Assembly: GCF_030053135.1 (NCBI RefSeq)
Contig: NZ_CP125651.1
Span: 595,090 to 659,089, forward strand
Direction of reading: 5' to 3'
DNA from: Rhizobium sp. BT04
GTDB taxonomy: Bacteria > Pseudomonadota > Alphaproteobacteria > Rhizobiales > Rhizobiaceae
DNA: 64,000 nucleotides
A program made the position numbers and the translations under genes. Every line of letters begins with the position of its first letter. Positions within the stretch are counted from its first letter, which is position 1. Below the pieces are notes generated by a model, which saw only the letters and a program-made list of their open reading frames with translations, ran no database searches and was not told where the DNA came from. This document shows, piece after piece, positions 61,681 to 64,000 of the stretch.

Positions 61681-61682
61681 CA

Positions 61683-61710
61683 GCGGAGCGGGAGAACACT
61701 CCCGCTCCGC
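61683..61710 (-). terminator. 11-bp perfect stem-loop after the binding-protein gene of importer 3
   Basis: Arms gcggagcggga (61683-61693) and tcccgctccgc (61700-61710) lie 7 bases past the binding-protein stop. It is likely a partial terminator or stabiliser, matching the arrangement in the other two importers. Confidence 0.65.
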
Positions 61711-61717
61711 ATGGCCG

Positions 61718-62557
61718 TTACTTGAACTCGACGGGAAAGCCGATCTGCGGCGGTGTCAGATCCTTGCCGAACCAGGTCTTGAAGGACTTGGCGTAAAAGT
61801 CGAACTCAACGCCGGTCATGGCTTCATGCAAAGCGGTGTTGACGAAGTTCAGCCAGTCCTGATCGCCGCGCTTGACCGCGCAGGCATAGGTCTGCGGGTT
61901 CCAGCCGTAGCCGGCGTCTTTGTAGCGGCCCGGGTTCTGCGTCATATACCAGGCAAGCGACGACTGGTCGGTGGCGACGGCATCGGCCCGTCCCGACTCC
62001 AGGGCTTGATAGATCAGGTCGACGGAATCATACTGATCGACGGTCGCCTCCGGCAATGCCGCATGCACCATGGCCTCGGCATAGACGTTCTGGAGAACTG
62101 AGATGGTGACGGAGGAACCGCCCGCCTTGAGAGCGGCATAGTCGGCATATTTTCCGTCGCCCTTGAGCATCAGGCCGACACCTTCGCGATAATAAGGAAT
62201 GGTGAAGGCGACCTGCTGGGCGCGTTCGCCGGTAACGGTCATGAACTGGCAGGTGATGTCGACCTTGTCGGTGGTGATGTTCGGGATGCGGGCGTCGGAA
62301 GACTGGTTCACATACTCGATCTTCTCGGGATCGCCGAAGAGCGCCTTGGCGATGATATGGCCCATGTCGACGTCGAAGCCCTGAAGCTTGTCGTCGGCGC
62401 TCTTGAAGTGCCAGGGCGCGTTGGTGCTGCCCGTGCCGAGGACGAGATGGCCGCGGGCCAGCACTTCATCGAGCTTGCTGCCGTCGGCCAGGGCAGGCGT
62501 GGAGAGCAGCGCGGCGGCGGCGAGCGACATCACGCCGGAGCGAAAGGAAATGGTCAT
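61718..62557 (-). CDS. Periplasmic amino-acid binding protein (importer 3)
   Basis: This 279-aa SBP_bac_3 protein starts at the ATG at 62557, with aagggga 7 bases upstream. It has a signal peptide (GVMSLAAAALLSTPALA, cleavage near ALA-DG). The ligand pocket region includes LQGFDVDMGHIIAKALFG and DVDITCQFMTVTGERAQQ-like sequence. The ligand is unknown. The toxin-antitoxin pair lies at the far end of this operon. Confidence 0.92.
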   Translation of the reverse strand: MTISFRSGVMSLAAAALLSTPALADGSKLDEVLARGHLVLGTGSTNAPWHFKSADDKLQGFDVDMGHIIAKALFGDPEKIEYVNQSSDARIPNITTDKVDITCQFMTVTGERAQQVAFTIPYYREGVGLMLKGDGKYADYAALKAGGSSVTISVLQNVYAEAMVHAALPEATVDQYDSVDLIYQALESGRADAVATDQSSLAWYMTQNPGRYKDAGYGWNPQTYACAVKRGDQDWLNFVNTALHEAMTGVEFDFYAKSFKTWFGKDLTPPQIGFPVEFK

Positions 62558-62586
62558 GGCGTTCCCCTTATGGATGGTTCCCATTG

Positions 62587-62622
62587 TTCCAGTATAATGG
62601 ACTCATGTCTGTTTTACTGGAA
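62587..62622. promoter_or_regulatory. Inverted repeat upstream of the importer 3 operon
   Basis: Arms ttccagta (62587-62594) and tactggaa (62615-62622), 20 bases apart, lie 30 bases before the binding-protein start, so a dimeric regulator could bind there. Confidence 0.5.
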
Positions 62623-62962
62623 TAAACGTATCAAGTGCCATCAAGGATGAATTGTCAATGGGGCATGCCGAAAAAACGCGCAGCAACGCGCGTGACAATT
62701 TTTTTGGCAGTGCAGCATTATCCTCTCGCCTGCGAGGCCGATCGCCCGGCCGCGCTCTGAGCTCTCGGTGCAAGGGAATAGGGAAGCGAGGCATTAGCCC
62801 AGGCGGCGAATGCGGCTGGCGAAAACGCTATTTGCACTAGGCACAGCGGTGCCGCGCGAAAGCCTGCCGGCGGTCACGGTTTACACTTTTCATCGCTGAG
62901 GGGGATGTCGTCGCCGGTCATGGCGAGGCGCAGCCACATACATGTGGCCGAATCAATTTAAT
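62623..62962. other. Gene-poor stretch between importer 3 and the TetR gene
   Basis: I see no supported gene. Short open frames at 62603-62840 have no recognisable product. Confidence 0.4.
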
Positions 62963-62978
62963 AGAACTATATGGTTCT
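62963..62978. promoter_or_regulatory. Palindrome AGAAC-N6-GTTCT downstream of the TetR gene
   Basis: The arms are part of a perfect 7-bp inverted repeat (atagaac/gttctat, 62961-62980). The same arms and spacing recur at 63782-63797 upstream of the TetR gene, so both are candidate TetR operators. Confidence 0.5.
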
Positions 62979-63026
62979 ATAATTCATCCCACGCGGAATT
63001 GGAAGCTGAAATATTTGCGACGCGCG

Positions 63027-63674
63027 CTAAGCGGCGCCGACACCGGCGGCAAAGATTGCAATGCAGCGCCTGAGATGCGCCAGTAGTGCTGCCCGATCGG
63101 GCCAAGCCTTGATGCGTCCTTCCGGCGGCCCCATGCCGCCGAAGATCATATCCATCAACATCCGAGCCCCGCTTTGCGGGTCTTCAAGCGATAACTTGCC
63201 TTCCGCCCGACGATCGCTCAGCCAGTCGGCAAGATGCTGCCGGCTGGCAAGGATGCCTTGATGCTGCAGAATGTCGACCAGCTCGGGAAATTGCCCCGCT
63301 TCACGAAAGACGAGCTGCAGGAAGCCGGCGCGATCCGCATCCGTCTCCTCATCCATGTCGATCATGAAGATGCGCTCGAGGCTCTCGGCGATCGAGAGAT
63401 CCTCCACAGGCCTGGGCAGATCGAGCATCATGCGTCGATGCGCGCCGACCACGGCGGCAAACAGCTCTTCCTTGCTCTGAAACAGTTTGTATAGCGTTTG
63501 TTTCGAGACACCCGCCTCGGCGGCGACGACGGCGGTCGTGCTTCCGGCATAACCGCATTTAACGAAAACGCGGCGGGCAATTTCGACGATATGCGCCCGC
63601 TTGTCCTCATCGCTGGAGACTTTCGGGCGGCCCCGCTTGCGCGGCTCATCTACGGGTTCGTCGACACCATCCAT
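63027..63674 (-). CDS. TetR-family transcriptional regulator
   Basis: This 215-aa protein has an N-terminal helix-turn-helix (GSTTAVVAAEAGVSKQTLYK, about 42-61) after an Arg/Lys-rich start, and a helical ligand-binding domain resembling the TetR C-terminal group found with efflux or metabolism genes. No target gene is adjacent in the window. Matching palindromes flank it at 62963 and 63782. Confidence 0.9.
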   Translation of the reverse strand: MDGVDEPVDEPRKRGRPKVSSDEDKRAHIVEIARRVFVKCGYAGSTTAVVAAEAGVSKQTLYKLFQSKEELFAAVVGAHRRMMLDLPRPVEDLSIAESLERIFMIDMDEETDADRAGFLQLVFREAGQFPELVDILQHQGILASRQHLADWLSDRRAEGKLSLEDPQSGARMLMDMIFGGMGPPEGRIKAWPDRAALLAHLRRCIAIFAAGVGAA

Positions 63675-63781
63675 GATGACCTAGACCGCTTTACCGAAAC
63701 GCATGCCGATAACCCCGGAAAGCGGATTACGATTTCTGAGGGATGATTTTTTCGGTTGTCGCATTAATAATTTCGATTTAG

Positions 63782-63797
63782 AGAACCCATAAGTTCT
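63782..63797. promoter_or_regulatory. Palindrome AGAAC-N6-GTTCT upstream of the TetR gene
   Basis: It lies 108 bases before the TetR start codon and shares arms and spacing with the site at 62963-62978. It may be the autoregulatory operator or control a divergent + strand gene beyond the window end. Confidence 0.45.
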
Positions 63798-63928
63798 GCA
63801 ATGCGTCGCATCCCCACCCTCCTACCGATGGAGCGTTTATGACGACCATTTCGGCCGCAACATCAATTTCTTCCTATTCCTATAGCAAGAATTCGACGTG
63901 AGCATCCCAGGACATCCTATCCTGTAAT

Positions 63929-64000
63929 ATGGTTTCGGCAAAAAAATCAACCGCAACCCAGCAGTCCGACGAAGACTCTACCAACAGCGCCGAGAAACTC
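63929..64000 (+). CDS. Possible start of a gene running off the window
   Basis: An ATG at 63929 opens 24 codons to the window end (VSAKKSTATQQSDEDSTNSA). The hydrophilic, Ser/Thr-rich start is compatible with a real protein, but no strong ribosome site is visible. A very short frame at 63839 (20 codons) is less convincing. Confidence 0.3.
   Translation, partial: MVSAKKSTATQQSDEDSTNSAEKL

Overview
The window looks like an accessory stretch (plasmid or island) of a fast-growing rhizobium of the Rhizobium leguminosarum/etli type. This rests on the GC-rich coding style, DUF982 and HWE-kinase genes, EcfG-type promoters, short palindromic intergenic repeats of a kind I recognise from Rhizobium, and a gene set matching homoserine catabolism as reported on a plasmid of R. 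leguminosarum bv. viciae. The species call is inference. I saw no rRNA, tRNA or CRISPR array.

Region 1 (176-19455, all +) is the most unusual. Two giant modular proteins (2342 and 1782 aa) each carry an N,N-dimethylformamidase-beta-like domain followed by Ig-like, DUF4082 and VCBS/cadherin-like repeats. Each is followed by a COG0523/CobW metal-chaperone GTPase. Then come a 102-aa protein, a type I secretion ABC exporter with a degenerate C39-like domain, and its HlyD-type adaptor. I read this as a duplicated 'secreted putative metalloenzyme plus metal chaperone' module with a dedicated exporter.

Region 2 (about 19.5-27.4 kb) mixes decayed fragments (LivF end, aldehyde dehydrogenase pieces) with small stress genes: a KGG-type 52-aa protein, a 17M-like glycine-zipper protein, a PepSY-like secreted protein, Hsp20, an HWE sensor kinase and a DUF982 protein. 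Two of these transcription units have EcfG-like promoters. A class V aminotransferase ends the region.

Region 3 (27.8-33.6 kb) has an AraC regulator, a possible Tn3 transposase remnant, a D-cysteine desulfhydrase/L-cysteate lyase-like enzyme, a sulfite-oxidase-type molybdoenzyme overlapping a nitrilase, and a divergent LysR regulator.

Region 4 (34.1-47.8 kb) is an amino-acid island: Lrp regulator, a homoserine kinase homologue lacking its catalytic Asp residues, aspartase, DapA, aldehyde dehydrogenase, homoserine dehydrogenase, an ArgP-like LysR, a guanidinium-type SMR exporter, a cystathionine gamma-synthase-family enzyme, a polar amino-acid ABC importer, a free-standing B3/B4 tRNA-editing-like domain and an XRE-cupin regulator. 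The simplest reading is homoserine uptake and oxidation via aspartate semialdehyde and aspartate to fumarate.

Region 5 (48.5-54.7 kb) holds an esterase and a membrane-stress module equivalent to E. coli yjfI-J-K-L-M-C (DUF2170, PspA, DUF2491, DUF350, DUF1190, glutathionylspermidine-synthase-like), here with a K+-channel/RCK protein inserted.

Region 6 (54.8-64 kb) has two more polar amino-acid ABC importers, one led by a GntR regulator, separated by a FitAB-type toxin-antitoxin pair, then a TetR gene with matching palindromes on both sides. All three importers have a stem-loop just after the binding-protein gene.
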